Notes: a model not told the origin generated them from the letters alone. Positions 1 to 6,667 are shown, counted from the stretch's first letter. The stretch: 9,946 bases of DNA from Desulfobulbus sp. (GCA_009782025.1 WQUQ01000263.1:1-9946), one strand, 5' to 3'. Numbers and translations: made by a program.

Positions 1-4
1 GCTG

Positions 5-58
5 CCGGACAGAGTTCCGTCGCGGTTCGCTGCGCTCACCACGACCTACAGACTCCGG
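5..58. repeat. Palindromic intergenic element downstream of hslU
   Basis: An inverted repeat pairs 19-26 (GTCGCGGT) with 38-45 (ACCACGAC), 8 bp with one G-U pair in either RNA, around an 11-base centre (27-37). An outer 5-bp arm CCGGA (5-9) / TCCGG (54-58) brackets it symmetrically. It lies just after the hslU stop. There is no T run on either side, so it is not a classical intrinsic terminator. It resembles the short dispersed palindromic repeats common between bacterial genes, but whether it recurs in this genome cannot be seen here. Confidence 0.4.
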
Positions 59-61
59 CGC

Positions 62-1399
62 TCACAGCACGTAGCGCGACAGATCCTCGTCGGCGGCCAC
101 GTCGCCCAAGCGGGCATTGACGTAGGCGGCGTCGACCCGCAGTTGCTCCAGCCCGGCCTTGCCGGCCTCGAACGAAACTTCTTCGAGCAGTTTTTCCATC
201 ACCGTGTGCAGGCGGCGAGCGCCGATGTTCTCGGTCTTTTCGTTCACCTGGTAGGCGATCTCGGCCAGGCGGCGGATGCCGTCGGCGGCGAAATCGACCG
301 TTACCCCCTCGGTCGCCAGCAGCGCCTGGTATTGCTTGGTCAGGCAGGCGTCGGTCTGGATCAGGATGCGCTCGAAATCGGCCACCGACAGCGAATCGAG
401 TTCGACGCGGATGGGAAAGCGGCCCTGCAATTCGGGAATCAGGTCGGAGGGCTTGGAGAGATGAAAAGCGCCGGAGGCGATGAACAGGATGTGATCGGTT
501 TTTATCATGCCGTACTTGGTCGATACCGTGGTGCCTTCGACCAGCGGCAGCAGGTCGCGCTGCACGCCCTGGCGGGAAACGTCGGCGCCCTGCATCTCGG
601 AGCGGCTGGTGATCTTGTCCAGTTCGTCGAGAAAGACGATGCCATTCTGCTCGACGGCCTTGACCGCCTCCAGCTTGACCTCCTCGTCATTGACCAGGCG
701 GGCCGCCTCCTCGTCGGTCAACAGCTTCAGCGCCTCCTTGATTTTCAGCTTGCGCGATTTCTTCTTGCCGCCGCCGATGTTCTGGAACATGCCCTGAATC
801 TGCTGGGTCAGTTCTTCCATGCCCGGCGGCGCGAAAATCTCGGCCTGCATCACCGGCGCGGCGACTTCGATGTCGATTTCCTTGTCGTCGAGATCGCCCT
901 CGCGCAATTTCTTGCGGAATTTCTGACGGGTCGCGCTGTCCGTCGTCGTCGCCGCTTCCTCGGCGTAGAAACCAGGATTGCGCGCCGGCGGCAGCAGGGC
1001 ATCGAGAATGCGCTCCTCGGCGGCATCCTCGGCGCGGGCGCGGTTGGCCTTCATGGCCTGATCGCGGTGCGATTTGACGGCCATCTCGATCAGATCGCGG
1101 ATGATGGTCTCGACATCGCGGCCAACGTAACCAACCTCGGTGAACTTGGTCGCCTCGATCTTGATGAAGGGCGCATTGGCCAGACGCGCCAGGCGACGGG
1201 CGATTTCGGTCTTGCCGACGCCGGTCGGGCCGATCATCAGGATGTTCTTCGGCGTGATTTCCTGGCGCAGCGGCTCGGCCACTTGCGAGCGCCGCCAGCG
1301 GTTGCGTAGCGCAATGGCCACCGCTTTTTTGGCGTTGCCTTGGCCGACGATGTGCTTGTCGAGTTCGGAGACGATCTCCTTCGGCGTCATCGTGGTCAT
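62..1399 (-). CDS. hslU: HslU, ATPase subunit of the HslVU (ClpYQ) protease
   Basis: This is the AAA+ unfoldase that forms a hexameric ring, unfolds substrates with ATP and feeds them to the HslV peptidase in the cytoplasm. The 445-residue product is close to the E. coli length of 443. Visible are the N-terminal [17 protein letters not shown] block, Walker A GPTGVGKT (57-64), the pore loop GYVG (90-93), an inserted I domain (about 110-243), Walker B IVFLDELD (254-261), a GRFPIR arginine-finger region (326-331), the sensor-2 block GARRLHTV (393-400) and the C-terminal tail SRYVL that docks into HslV. I chose ATG 1399 because it overlaps the hslV stop (ATGA) and gives MTTMTPKE, matching the known family start. 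A further 14 upstream residues are open but lie inside hslV. GAGG upstream serves as the ribosome binding site. It is translationally coupled to hslV. Confidence 0.97.
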   Translation of the reverse strand: MTTMTPKEIVSELDKHIVGQGNAKKAVAIALRNRWRRSQVAEPLRQEITPKNILMIGPTGVGKTEIARRLARLANAPFIKIEATKFTEVGYVGRDVETIIRDLIEMAVKSHRDQAMKANRARAEDAAEERILDALLPPARNPGFYAEEAATTTDSATRQKFRKKLREGDLDDKEIDIEVAAPVMQAEIFAPPGMEELTQQIQGMFQNIGGGKKKSRKLKIKEALKLLTDEEAARLVNDEEVKLEAVKAVEQNGIVFLDELDKITSRSEMQGADVSRQGVQRDLLPLVEGTTVSTKYGMIKTDHILFIASGAFHLSKPSDLIPELQGRFPIRVELDSLSVADFERILIQTDACLTKQYQALLATEGVTVDFAADGIRRLAEIAYQVNEKTENIGARRLHTVMEKLLEEVSFEAGKAGLEQLRVDAAYVNARLGDVAADEDLSRYVL

Positions 1400-1932
1400 T
1401 CCAGTGCCTCGAAGGTGAAATTGCGGTTGGTGTAGATGCACAGGTCGCCGGCAATTTCCAGCGCCTTGGTAACGATGGCCAGCGGCTCCAACTCGGTGTT
1501 TTCCAGCAGCGCCCGCGCCGCGCTCTGGGCGTAGGCGCCGCCGGAACCGATGGCGACGATGCCCTGCTCGGGTTCGAGCACGTCGCCATTGCCAGTGATG
1601 ACCAGCGAGGATTCACGGTCGGCCACCGAGAGCATCGCCTCCAGCCGGCGCAGCGCCCGGTCGGTGCGCCAGTCTTTCGCCAGTTCGACGGCGGAACGCA
1701 CCAGATGTCCCTGGTGCTTCTCCAGCTTGGCCTCGAAACGCTCGAACAGCGTGAAGGCGTCCGCCGTGCCGCCGGCGAAGCCCGCCAGGATTTTGCCCTG
1801 GTACAGGCGGCGCACTTTTTTGGCGGTGCCCTTGATGACGATATTGCCCAGCGTCACCTGGCCGTCGCCGCCCATGGCGACGACAGGGCCCCGGCGCACC
1901 GACAGAATCGTCGTGCCGTGATATTGCTCCAT
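1396..1932 (-). CDS. hslV: HslV, peptidase subunit of the HslVU protease
   Basis: This is a threonine peptidase of the proteasome-beta type. It makes a double hexameric ring that degrades proteins delivered by HslU. The product is 178 residues. The sequence [14 protein letters not shown] shows a six-residue propeptide ahead of the catalytic Thr (Thr7). In E. coli only the initiator Met precedes it, so maturation here must cut after Gly6. Family blocks follow: [78 protein letters not shown] and CIYTN. An AGGA ribosome binding site lies shortly before ATG 1932. It follows the STAS gene by 12 bases and overlaps hslU by 4, so the three genes look like one transcript. No heat-shock (sigma32) promoter was recognised directly upstream. 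Confidence 0.97.
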   Translation of the reverse strand: MEQYHGTTILSVRRGPVVAMGGDGQVTLGNIVIKGTAKKVRRLYQGKILAGFAGGTADAFTLFERFEAKLEKHQGHLVRSAVELAKDWRTDRALRRLEAMLSVADRESSLVITGNGDVLEPEQGIVAIGSGGAYAQSAARALLENTELEPLAIVTKALEIAGDLCIYTNRNFTFEALE

Positions 1933-1944
1933 ATGCTTCCTGAC

Positions 1945-3210
1945 TCAAGATTTGGGAATGATGATGCGCGCCTGCTTGTTGAGGCCGACCACGGCCATCA
2001 ATTCGGCCACCAGATGATTCGGGCTGCGGATCAGGATCTCGCGCCCCTCTGCCTTGTACGGCGCGATGCGATTGACCAGTTGGCCGGCGGAGAAGAAATC
2101 CATGCGGCGGACGCCGGAAAAATCGATGACGGGCAGTTCGTTGTTCTCGATGACGTCGACCAGTTCATCGAAACGGCAATTTTTCAGATCGCCTTCCAGA
2201 TAATAGGCATCGTCGACCGGCAGCGCCGCGCCCGCCTCCGGCTTGGCCGCCGGCGCGTTCTCCCAGGACGGCGGCGACAATTCAAACGTTACCGCGTAAT
2301 CGACGGCGCGCTCCTCGAACAGTTCCTGCGGCCCTTGCCGCTGCAACAATTCGAGCAGCAGCGCCCAGGCTGGCTCGCGCCCGGCTTCGCCGGCCCGTAA
2401 ACGCTCGTTGAGGCGAGCCAGAAAACCATTGACCTCGTTCAGCGTCAGCGCCACCCCATCCCGCCGGGCCGTGCGCAGAATCGCCGCCAGTTGTCCGGCC
2501 ACCGCATCGTCGCAGCCGGCCAATTTGCCGCATTCAATGACGACGGGCTGGCCCTTGGCCGCCCATTCCGCCAGTTCGTTCAACGACTCGACGTTTTCGG
2601 CGGTCAGCACGCCCTGTAACACCAGGCGGCGCGGGCCGTGGTTTTTGCCTGCCGCCGCCGGTTCCGTCCGCCGCCACGAGGATGGCGAGGTTTCCCAGGT
2701 CTCGGCGAATTCCAGAGCCAGATTTTCAAAAGCGGCGTGATCGCCGACGCACTGCAACAGGTCGAGCAACAGCAACCAGAAGCGCCGCCCCTCGTCGCCC
2801 GGATAGGCGCGGATCAGGGTTTCCAGCAGCGAGCGGGCGGCCGCTTCCTGACCATTGGCGAACAGCACGACGGCGTGTTCAACGTCGCCCTGCACGGGAT
2901 CGATGTCCTGATTGACGTCGATGTCCATGACTTCGGATTCAATGAACTCGGCGTCGTCGAAATCGTCCTTGCCCAGATTGGGGGCGATCACGGACCCGAG
3001 CGGGGCCGACGGCTTGGCGGCTGGCCCGCTGGCCGCGAGCGTCTTGCTGCGGGTGAATTCAAGCTCCGGCAGGGGTTCCGCCAGCGACGCGGGCGCCTCT
3101 TCCGGCACTTTCGGCGGCACAGGCACTGCTCCAGGCGCCTGAGCGCGCGGCTGGCTGGCCTGGCGCTCCGGCATTTTCTGAGGCGGTTTCTTGAAAAAGG
3201 AAAAAACCAT
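1945..3210 (-). CDS. Two-STAS-domain protein with tandem helical-STAS repeats, upstream of hslVU
   Basis: The product has 421 residues and no signal peptide. Residues 1-10 are MVFSFFKKPP, followed by a long Pro/Ala-rich, probably disordered region to about 80 and an acidic stretch (81-105). A helical, TPR-like segment follows (108-170). The rest is a tandem duplication: helical block 146-179 ending SPSSW plus a STAS-like fold at about 193-270, then helical block 283-316 ending SPPSW plus a clear STAS domain at about 335-418. The second STAS has the DFFSAGQLV motif with Ser374 where anti-anti-sigma proteins are phosphorylated. The first has DDAVAGQLA, with Val237 at that position. STAS domains usually act as partner-switch or scaffold modules, and the target here is unknown. 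GGAG precedes ATG 3210 by five bases. It is probably the first gene of a STAS-hslV-hslU operon. An effect on HslVU would be inference from position only. Confidence 0.85.
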   Translation of the reverse strand: MVFSFFKKPPQKMPERQASQPRAQAPGAVPVPPKVPEEAPASLAEPLPELEFTRSKTLAASGPAAKPSAPLGSVIAPNLGKDDFDDAEFIESEVMDIDVNQDIDPVQGDVEHAVVLFANGQEAAARSLLETLIRAYPGDEGRRFWLLLLDLLQCVGDHAAFENLALEFAETWETSPSSWRRTEPAAAGKNHGPRRLVLQGVLTAENVESLNELAEWAAKGQPVVIECGKLAGCDDAVAGQLAAILRTARRDGVALTLNEVNGFLARLNERLRAGEAGREPAWALLLELLQRQGPQELFEERAVDYAVTFELSPPSWENAPAAKPEAGAALPVDDAYYLEGDLKNCRFDELVDVIENNELPVIDFSGVRRMDFFSAGQLVNRIAPYKAEGREILIRSPNHLVAELMAVVGLNKQARIIIPKS

Positions 3211-3234
3211 AAATACTCCGCGAACAGGAATCGT

Positions 3235-3263
3235 GTTTTAGCACGCCATCCGGCACCGTGCAA
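3235..3263 (-). promoter_or_regulatory. Putative sigma70 promoter of the STAS-hslV-hslU operon
   Basis: On the minus strand, TTGCAC (3258-3263) is followed by a 17-base spacer and TAAAAC (3235-3240). TGC sits directly upstream of the -10, as in extended -10 promoters. It lies between the terminator at 3290-3326 and the STAS start, predicting a leader of roughly 20 bases. The -35 is a weak match (3 of 6), so the call depends on the extended -10 and the position. TTGATT at 18-base spacing from TGCTAA is an alternative reading. Confidence 0.4.
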
Positions 3264-3289
3264 TCAACGAATTAGCCCACAGCAGCAGC

Positions 3290-3326
3290 AAAAAAAACCC
3301 CGGTCATTTTGCAACGACCGGGGTTT
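3290..3326 (-). terminator. Intrinsic terminator after the small basic ORF
   Basis: An 11-bp perfect stem, AAACCCCGGTC (3295-3305) with GACCGGGGTTT (3316-3326), encloses a 10-base loop. In the minus-strand transcript it runs directly into eight U residues (the A run at 3290-3297). It starts 17 bases after the stop codon at 3344. It separates the small ORF from the downstream STAS-hslVU operon. Confidence 0.9.
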
Positions 3327-3343
3327 GTCGGCGCGGCAACGAC

Positions 3344-3496
3344 TCAGGCTCCCAGTCCCTTGCGGTTGCGGGCATGGCATTCGGCAGCGTAGATGACCTT
3401 GAACAGGGTCTTGCCGCTGCCCTTGAACAGGCGCTTGCTGGATTTGGAAACGCAGCGGCGCTCCAGGGAAGAACGGCGGGTACGGTTGATGGCCAT
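3344..3496 (-). CDS. 50-residue highly basic protein, unrecognised, with its own transcription signals
   Basis: I do not recognise this protein. It begins MAINRTRRSSLERR and ends HARNRKGLGA. It has 14 Lys/Arg against two Glu and no Asp (net about +12), with Cys15, Cys40 and His41 and no membrane segment. That composition suits a ribosome-, RNA- or nucleoid-binding protein, but it matches no ribosomal protein I know. Reality as a gene is supported by a strong Shine-Dalgarno (AAGGAG, six bases before ATG 3496), a good promoter at 3536-3564 and a strong terminator at 3290-3326. Together these define a transcript of about 240 bases with a single ORF, suggesting high expression. It sits between xerC and the STAS-hslVU operon. 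A dual-function small RNA is an alternative. A 91-residue ORF in another frame over the same place lacks these start signals. Confidence 0.75.
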   Translation of the reverse strand: MAINRTRRSSLERRCVSKSSKRLFKGSGKTLFKVIYAAECHARNRKGLGA

Positions 3497-3535
3497 GATG
3501 AACTCCTTGATTCCGACAATTTTCTGAAACCGGGA

Positions 3536-3564
3536 ATGGTAGGCGCTACACCGGCAAAGGTCAA
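3536..3564 (-). promoter_or_regulatory. Sigma70-type promoter of the small basic ORF
   Basis: On the minus strand, TTGACC (3559-3564, 5 of 6 to consensus), a 17-base spacer, and TACCAT (3536-3541, 4 of 6). It predicts a start near 3529 and a leader of about 32 bases containing the AAGGAG site. It lies in the 83-base gap just after the xerC stop. No terminator separates xerC from it, so readthrough from xerC is also possible. Confidence 0.65.
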
Positions 3565-3579
3565 TGTGTGGCAGATCAT

Positions 3580-4575
3580 TTACCTGGCCTTGGCGCGTGG
3601 ATGTGTTTTGTCATAGACCTGAGCCAGATGCTGGAAATCCAGATGGGTATACACCTGCGTCGAGGCGATGCTGGCGTGGCCGAGCATTTCCTGCACCGCG
3701 CGCAGGTCGCCGGAGGATTGCAGCAGGTGCGAGGCGCAGGAATGGCGCAGCATGTGCGGATGGACGTGCTGCGGCAAATTCTGGCGCACCGCCCATTCGG
3801 CCAGGCGCAACTGGATGGCGCGATGGCCGAGCCGCTGGCCGCGACGGCTGACGAACAGGGCCGGCTCGTCAGCCGTCGCCAGCGTGTCGCGCCGCGCCGC
3901 CCAGGCGGCCAGCGCCGCGCGCGCCTGCTCGCCGACCGGCGCCAGGCGCGCCTTGGCGCGTTTGCCGATGACGCGGATTTCGCCATCGTGCAGCACAGCA
4001 TCGAGAGCATCGCAATCGAGCGCCGCCAGTTCAGCGAGGCGCAGGCCGGAGGAATAGAACAATTCAAACATCGCCGCATCGCGCGCAGCGAGGGCGTCGT
4101 CTTGCGCAGTCGTCACATCCAGCAGGCGGCTGGCTTCATCCACCCCCAGGGCATCGGGCAGATGGCGCGGCGATTTCGGCGCGCGCACGCCGGCGCAGGG
4201 ATTGGTGCGCACCACGCCGTCGTTTCCCAGCCAAACGAAGAAGCCGCGCCAGGCCGACAACAGCCGCCCCAGCGAGCGCCCGGACAGGCCGCGCGCATGC
4301 AACTGGGCGACGAAGCGGCGGATGTGGTGGCTCTGCAAGCGGGCGAGTTCGGTATCGCCGGCCAGTTCGCACAAACGGCGCAGGTCGCGGCGGTAGTTGG
4401 CAACGGTATGCGGCGACTGCCGACGCTGTTCGGCCAGCGCCGCCAGCCAGGCATCGACCGCCGCCGCCGCCGTGGTGAATCGCCCCAAGCCGGAGCTTGG
4501 GGCTTCTTCGCCACGAGTTGGGTGCGCCTTTGGCGCCAGCAGGAATTGGCTCGCTGGCGCTTGCCCCGTGGTCAC
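3580..4575 (-). CDS. xerC: XerC tyrosine recombinase with a 32-residue N-terminal insertion
   Basis: XerC acts with XerD at dif sites to resolve chromosome dimers at cell division. The 331-residue product has the SAM-like N-terminal DNA-binding domain (about 38-125) and the catalytic domain. All catalytic residues are present: Arg179 (SGLRLAEL), Lys205 (VIGKRAKAR), His274 and Arg277 (HPHMLRH), His300 (LGH) and nucleophile Tyr309 (QVYTHLDF). Spacings match E. coli XerD, and the tail YTHLDFQHLAQVYDKTHPRAK is typically XerC. The start is GTG 4575, overlapping the DUF484 stop as GTGA. E. coli XerC has 298 residues. Residues 4-35 here have no counterpart and coincide with a palindrome-bearing segment flanked by a 7-bp repeat. 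Without it the protein would be 299 residues beginning MTTAAAAVDAWLAAL, in register with E. coli. Because the insert is in frame and the catalytic core is intact, the protein is probably functional. Confidence 0.95.
   Translation of the reverse strand: MTTGQAPASQFLLAPKAHPTRGEEAPSSGLGRFTTAAAAVDAWLAALAEQRRQSPHTVANYRRDLRRLCELAGDTELARLQSHHIRRFVAQLHARGLSGRSLGRLLSAWRGFFVWLGNDGVVRTNPCAGVRAPKSPRHLPDALGVDEASRLLDVTTAQDDALAARDAAMFELFYSSGLRLAELAALDCDALDAVLHDGEIRVIGKRAKARLAPVGEQARAALAAWAARRDTLATADEPALFVSRRGQRLGHRAIQLRLAEWAVRQNLPQHVHPHMLRHSCASHLLQSSGDLRAVQEMLGHASIASTQVYTHLDFQHLAQVYDKTHPRAKAR
4470..4572. mobile_element. Palindromic miniature element inserted in frame near the start of xerC
   Basis: A 7-bp direct repeat, CCGTGGT, occurs at 4470-4476 and 4566-4572, enclosing 89 bases. 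One repeat plus the insert is 96 bases, exactly 32 codons. Inside is a 9-bp perfect hairpin, GCCCCAAGC (4482-4490) / GCTTGGGGC (4495-4503), whose tetraloop on the coding strand is UCCG closed by C-G, the very stable UNCG class. There is also an 8-bp inverted repeat GCGCCAGC (4533-4540) / GCTGGCGC (4553-4560). The insert ends are imperfectly inverted (AAGCGCC at one, AATCGCC at the other). The combination of target-site-like repeat, palindromes and extra residues relative to XerC suggests a REP/MITE-like or RPE-like (Rickettsia palindromic element) insertion. No second copy is present in this window, so mobility is inferred. Confidence 0.55.
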
Positions 4576-5243
4576 AGCACGCTCTTGGCGACTCTCGCCA
4601 GCGCCGCCGACACCAGTTCGCCGAGGCGTTCGAGGTGCAGGGTGCCCATATCGGCGTGGAAGCGCTGTCCTTCCTCGCTGCCCAGGGCGATCAGACCGAT
4701 GGTGCCGCCGCCGTTACGCAGCGCGATCAGCGCCTGCGAGCGGATGTGCGGCGCTTGTTCGCCGAACCAGGAGGCGGTGCCGAAGCCGGCGGTGGAGCCG
4801 CAACAGGGGCGGCTGAGGGTTTCGGCGAAAACTTGCAGTTCTTCGCTGACGCCGGCGAATTCCGGCAGATCCTCGACGCCCTCCGGCTTGTTCCACAGGC
4901 GCAGGGCGACGTGCGGCACGGCAAAATCGTCGCGCAGGTGAAAATGGATCAGGTGAATCACCGCCTGGAAGGTTTCGGCGGCGACCAGGCCGACGGCCAG
5001 GCGATGCACCTTTTCGCCGATGGCGTCGTTTTCCTCGCCGAAGGCGATCAGTTCAGCCAGCTTGGCCTCAACCGAGCGGTTTTTCTCGCGCAGGCTCAGC
5101 ATCTGCCGCTCGGCCAGCGAAATGGCCCGCCCGCCATGCGGATGCGGGAGAAAAATCTGGGCCATCAGATCGGCGTACTGCTCGAAGAAACCGGGATGGT
5201 TCTTCAGGTAATCGGCGACCTCTTCGGGAAACAGCGCGCTCAT
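4572..5243 (-). CDS. DUF484 family protein (GAF-like), xerC operon partner
   Basis: The 223-residue product matches the DUF484 family, which in proteobacteria is typically encoded directly before xerC. Its biochemical role is not established. The N-terminal part (8-53) carries the family signature: a VADYLKNHPGFFEQY helix, LPHPHGGRAISLAERQ (32-47) and LREKN. A short helical, possibly coiled-coil, linker follows, and then a GAF-like domain (about 75-220) ending FHADMGTLHLERLGELVSAAL. There is no signal peptide or membrane segment, so it should be cytoplasmic. ATG 5243 is preceded by GGAG with seven bases of spacing, and a good promoter lies at 5277-5305. Its stop overlaps the xerC GTG by four bases, so the two are translationally coupled. 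In related genomes dapF often stands immediately upstream; here a GNAT gene does. Confidence 0.9.
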   Translation of the reverse strand: MSALFPEEVADYLKNHPGFFEQYADLMAQIFLPHPHGGRAISLAERQMLSLREKNRSVEAKLAELIAFGEENDAIGEKVHRLAVGLVAAETFQAVIHLIHFHLRDDFAVPHVALRLWNKPEGVEDLPEFAGVSEELQVFAETLSRPCCGSTAGFGTASWFGEQAPHIRSQALIALRNGGGTIGLIALGSEEGQRFHADMGTLHLERLGELVSAALARVAKSVL

Positions 5244-5276
5244 GGTTGCTCCAAAGCCTCTATCTGAATTTCAAAA

Positions 5277-5305
5277 ATCATAGCAGGAACATGGCGTTGT
5301 CTCAA
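5277..5305 (-). promoter_or_regulatory. Sigma70-type promoter of DUF484-xerC
   Basis: On the minus strand, TTGAGA (5300-5305, 5 of 6), a 17-base spacer and TATGAT (5277-5282, 5 of 6). The predicted start is near 5270, giving a leader of about 27 bases before ATG 5243. It fills the 66-base gap after the GNAT stop, so DUF484-xerC can be expressed independently of lpxL. Nothing else is visible in this gap, and I see no terminator. Confidence 0.7.
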
Positions 5306-5309
5306 ATAG

Positions 5310-5813
5310 TTAAAGTTTTTTCTCCATGATGTAATCGTCCATCACGAAGCCGTCGCCGATGTCGGAAACAATCGCCTCGCGCACCGTGAAGCCGTGTTTG
5401 CGATAGGCGGCAATCGCCTTTTCGTTGTGCTTGTTCACCGCCAGAATCACGCCGGGATAGCCGAGTTTTTGCGCGCGCGCCGCAACGTGAGCGATCAGTT
5501 GGCCGCCGACGCCGCGGCGCTGGACATCGGGATGTATGTACAGCTTGTCGAGCTTGAACTCGCCCCGATAAATCTCGCTACCGGCAAAGCCGACCCGCCG
5601 TTCGCCAGCAAAACACTGGTCGAGCCATTTGTCGGGATTTTCGAGATCGGCGCGCAGTTGTTCGTGGCCGTAGCGTTGCCCGAGCATGAAATCGATTTGC
5701 GCCTGGGTGATGATGTCCAGGTAAGCGGTCTGCCAGATCTCCCGCGCCAGCGCGGCAATGGCCGGCACATCGGACGGCGTCACGGGACGAATTTGAATGT
5801 CCGGGCTGTTCAT
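5310..5813 (-). CDS. GNAT family N-acetyltransferase
   Basis: The 167-residue product is a single GNAT domain that transfers an acetyl group from acetyl-CoA to an amine. The acetyl-CoA pyrophosphate loop is QRRGVG (98-103), preceded by the beta-4 strand LDKLYIHPDV and followed by ILAVNKHNEKAIAAYRKHGF (123-142), the usual motif A/B arrangement. The overall layout recalls PaiA-type polyamine acetyltransferases, but the substrate cannot be read from the sequence. There is no RimI-like signature. ATG 5813 overlaps the lpxL stop (ATGA), with a GGAGG-type site upstream inside lpxL, so it is translationally coupled to lpxL. It occupies the position between an lpxL-type gene and DUF484-xerC where dapF is commonly found. 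It shows no similarity to DapF. Confidence 0.92.
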   Translation of the reverse strand: MNSPDIQIRPVTPSDVPAIAALAREIWQTAYLDIITQAQIDFMLGQRYGHEQLRADLENPDKWLDQCFAGERRVGFAGSEIYRGEFKLDKLYIHPDVQRRGVGGQLIAHVAARAQKLGYPGVILAVNKHNEKAIAAYRKHGFTVREAIVSDIGDGFVMDDYIMEKKL

Positions 5814-6667
5814 GATGGCGAAGCCTCCTCCACGGGCGGCGGTTCAGCGCCGCGCGGCTGTTTGTAACGGTTGTAACCCCACAGGTATTGCGTCGGACAT
5901 TGGCGGATCAACGCCTCGATTTCGTGGTTGATCTGCTGCGCCCGCTCGATGGTCGAGCCGCTCAACGGCTGGCTGGGCGGCAGAAAATGCAGGCGATAGC
6001 CGCGCCCGCCGGGCAGGCGCTCGCCCCAGGTCAACAGCGCCGCCGCGCCGGTTTCCGTCAGCCGCGCTGCCAGGGTCATGGTATAGGCGTAGCGGCCAAA
6101 AAATTTGAGCCACGCGCCTTCGCCGGTTTTCGGCGCCTGGTCGGGCAGCAGGCCGACCATCTGCCCTTTCTTCAGCGCCTTGATGAGCGCGCGCACGCCG
6201 GAAAGATCGGCTGGCGCCAGGTGCAGTTGCGTGCGCTGGCGTCCGGTCAGGATCAACGCCTGCACCGCCGCCGATTTCGGCGCCCGGTACAGCACCGTGA
6301 TGTCGCCCAGCGTCGATAGGTACTGGGCGGTGATCTCGAAACAGCCCAGATGCGGCGTCAGAAAGACGATGCCCTTGCCCGCCTGGCGCGCCGCCGCAAC
6401 CCATTCGCCGCCGACCACCTCGACCACCTGGGCATTGGCCTCGGCCAGCGGACGCAGCCAGATGCGCGCCAGTTCGAGCATCTGCTTGCCGGCCTCGGCG
6501 GCAACAGCGCCGCGCAGCGCCGGGTCGATGCCGGCCTGGGCCAGGTTGTTGCGCAGATTGCGCCGGTAGGTCGGCGAGAGCCAATAGGTCAGGCGCCCGA
6601 GCCAGCCGCCGAGCGCATGAACCAGCCACAGGGGCAGGCGGGAAAGCATCCTGAAAACAAAAACCAT
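5810..6667 (-). CDS. lpxL: LpxL/HtrB-type lipid A (KDO-lipid IVA) late acyltransferase
   Basis: This inner-membrane enzyme adds a secondary acyl chain to lipid A precursors. It belongs to the LpxL/LpxM/HtrB family; which paralogue it is remains unsure. From ATG 6667 the product has 285 residues. An N-terminal hydrophobic helix (MLSRLPLWLVHALGGWLG) anchors it. The catalytic HX4E motif is TPHLGCFE (His106, Glu111 from this start). LLPDQAPKTGEGAWLKFFG and the C-terminal QYLWGYNRYK block are family hallmarks. The frame stays open to an ATG at 6754, but that ATG and its first residues lie upstream of or over the best promoter (6707-6735), and those 29 residues have no family match. I therefore start at 6667 (ATG 6649 is an alternative). 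The ribosome binding site is weak. It is the first gene of lpxL-GNAT(-DUF484-xerC), divergent from metK. Confidence 0.9.
   Translation of the reverse strand: MVFVFRMLSRLPLWLVHALGGWLGRLTYWLSPTYRRNLRNNLAQAGIDPALRGAVAAEAGKQMLELARIWLRPLAEANAQVVEVVGGEWVAAARQAGKGIVFLTPHLGCFEITAQYLSTLGDITVLYRAPKSAAVQALILTGRQRTQLHLAPADLSGVRALIKALKKGQMVGLLPDQAPKTGEGAWLKFFGRYAYTMTLAARLTETGAAALLTWGERLPGGRGYRLHFLPPSQPLSGSTIERAQQINHEIEALIRQCPTQYLWGYNRYKQPRGAEPPPVEEASPS

Noticed and set aside
143..1309. Long plus-strand open frame (388 codons) opposite hslU
   Set aside because: It is the GC-rich antisense shadow of an unmistakable hslU and has no recognisable domain or ribosome binding site.
3304..3579. 91-codon minus-strand ORF over the small basic gene
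   Set aside because: It runs through the terminator and lacks a ribosome binding site. The 50-codon ORF in another frame has all the signals.
4482..4503. The 9-bp hairpin in xerC as a terminator
   Set aside because: No U tract follows and it lies inside the open reading frame near the start.
3568..4941. Plus-strand open frame of 457 codons opposite xerC and DUF484
   Set aside because: It spans two well-identified minus-strand genes and has low-complexity Arg/Gln/Ala composition typical of shadows.
5244..5309. Remnant of dapF between GNAT and DUF484
   Set aside because: The 66 bases show only a promoter and leader; no DapF motif can be read in any frame.
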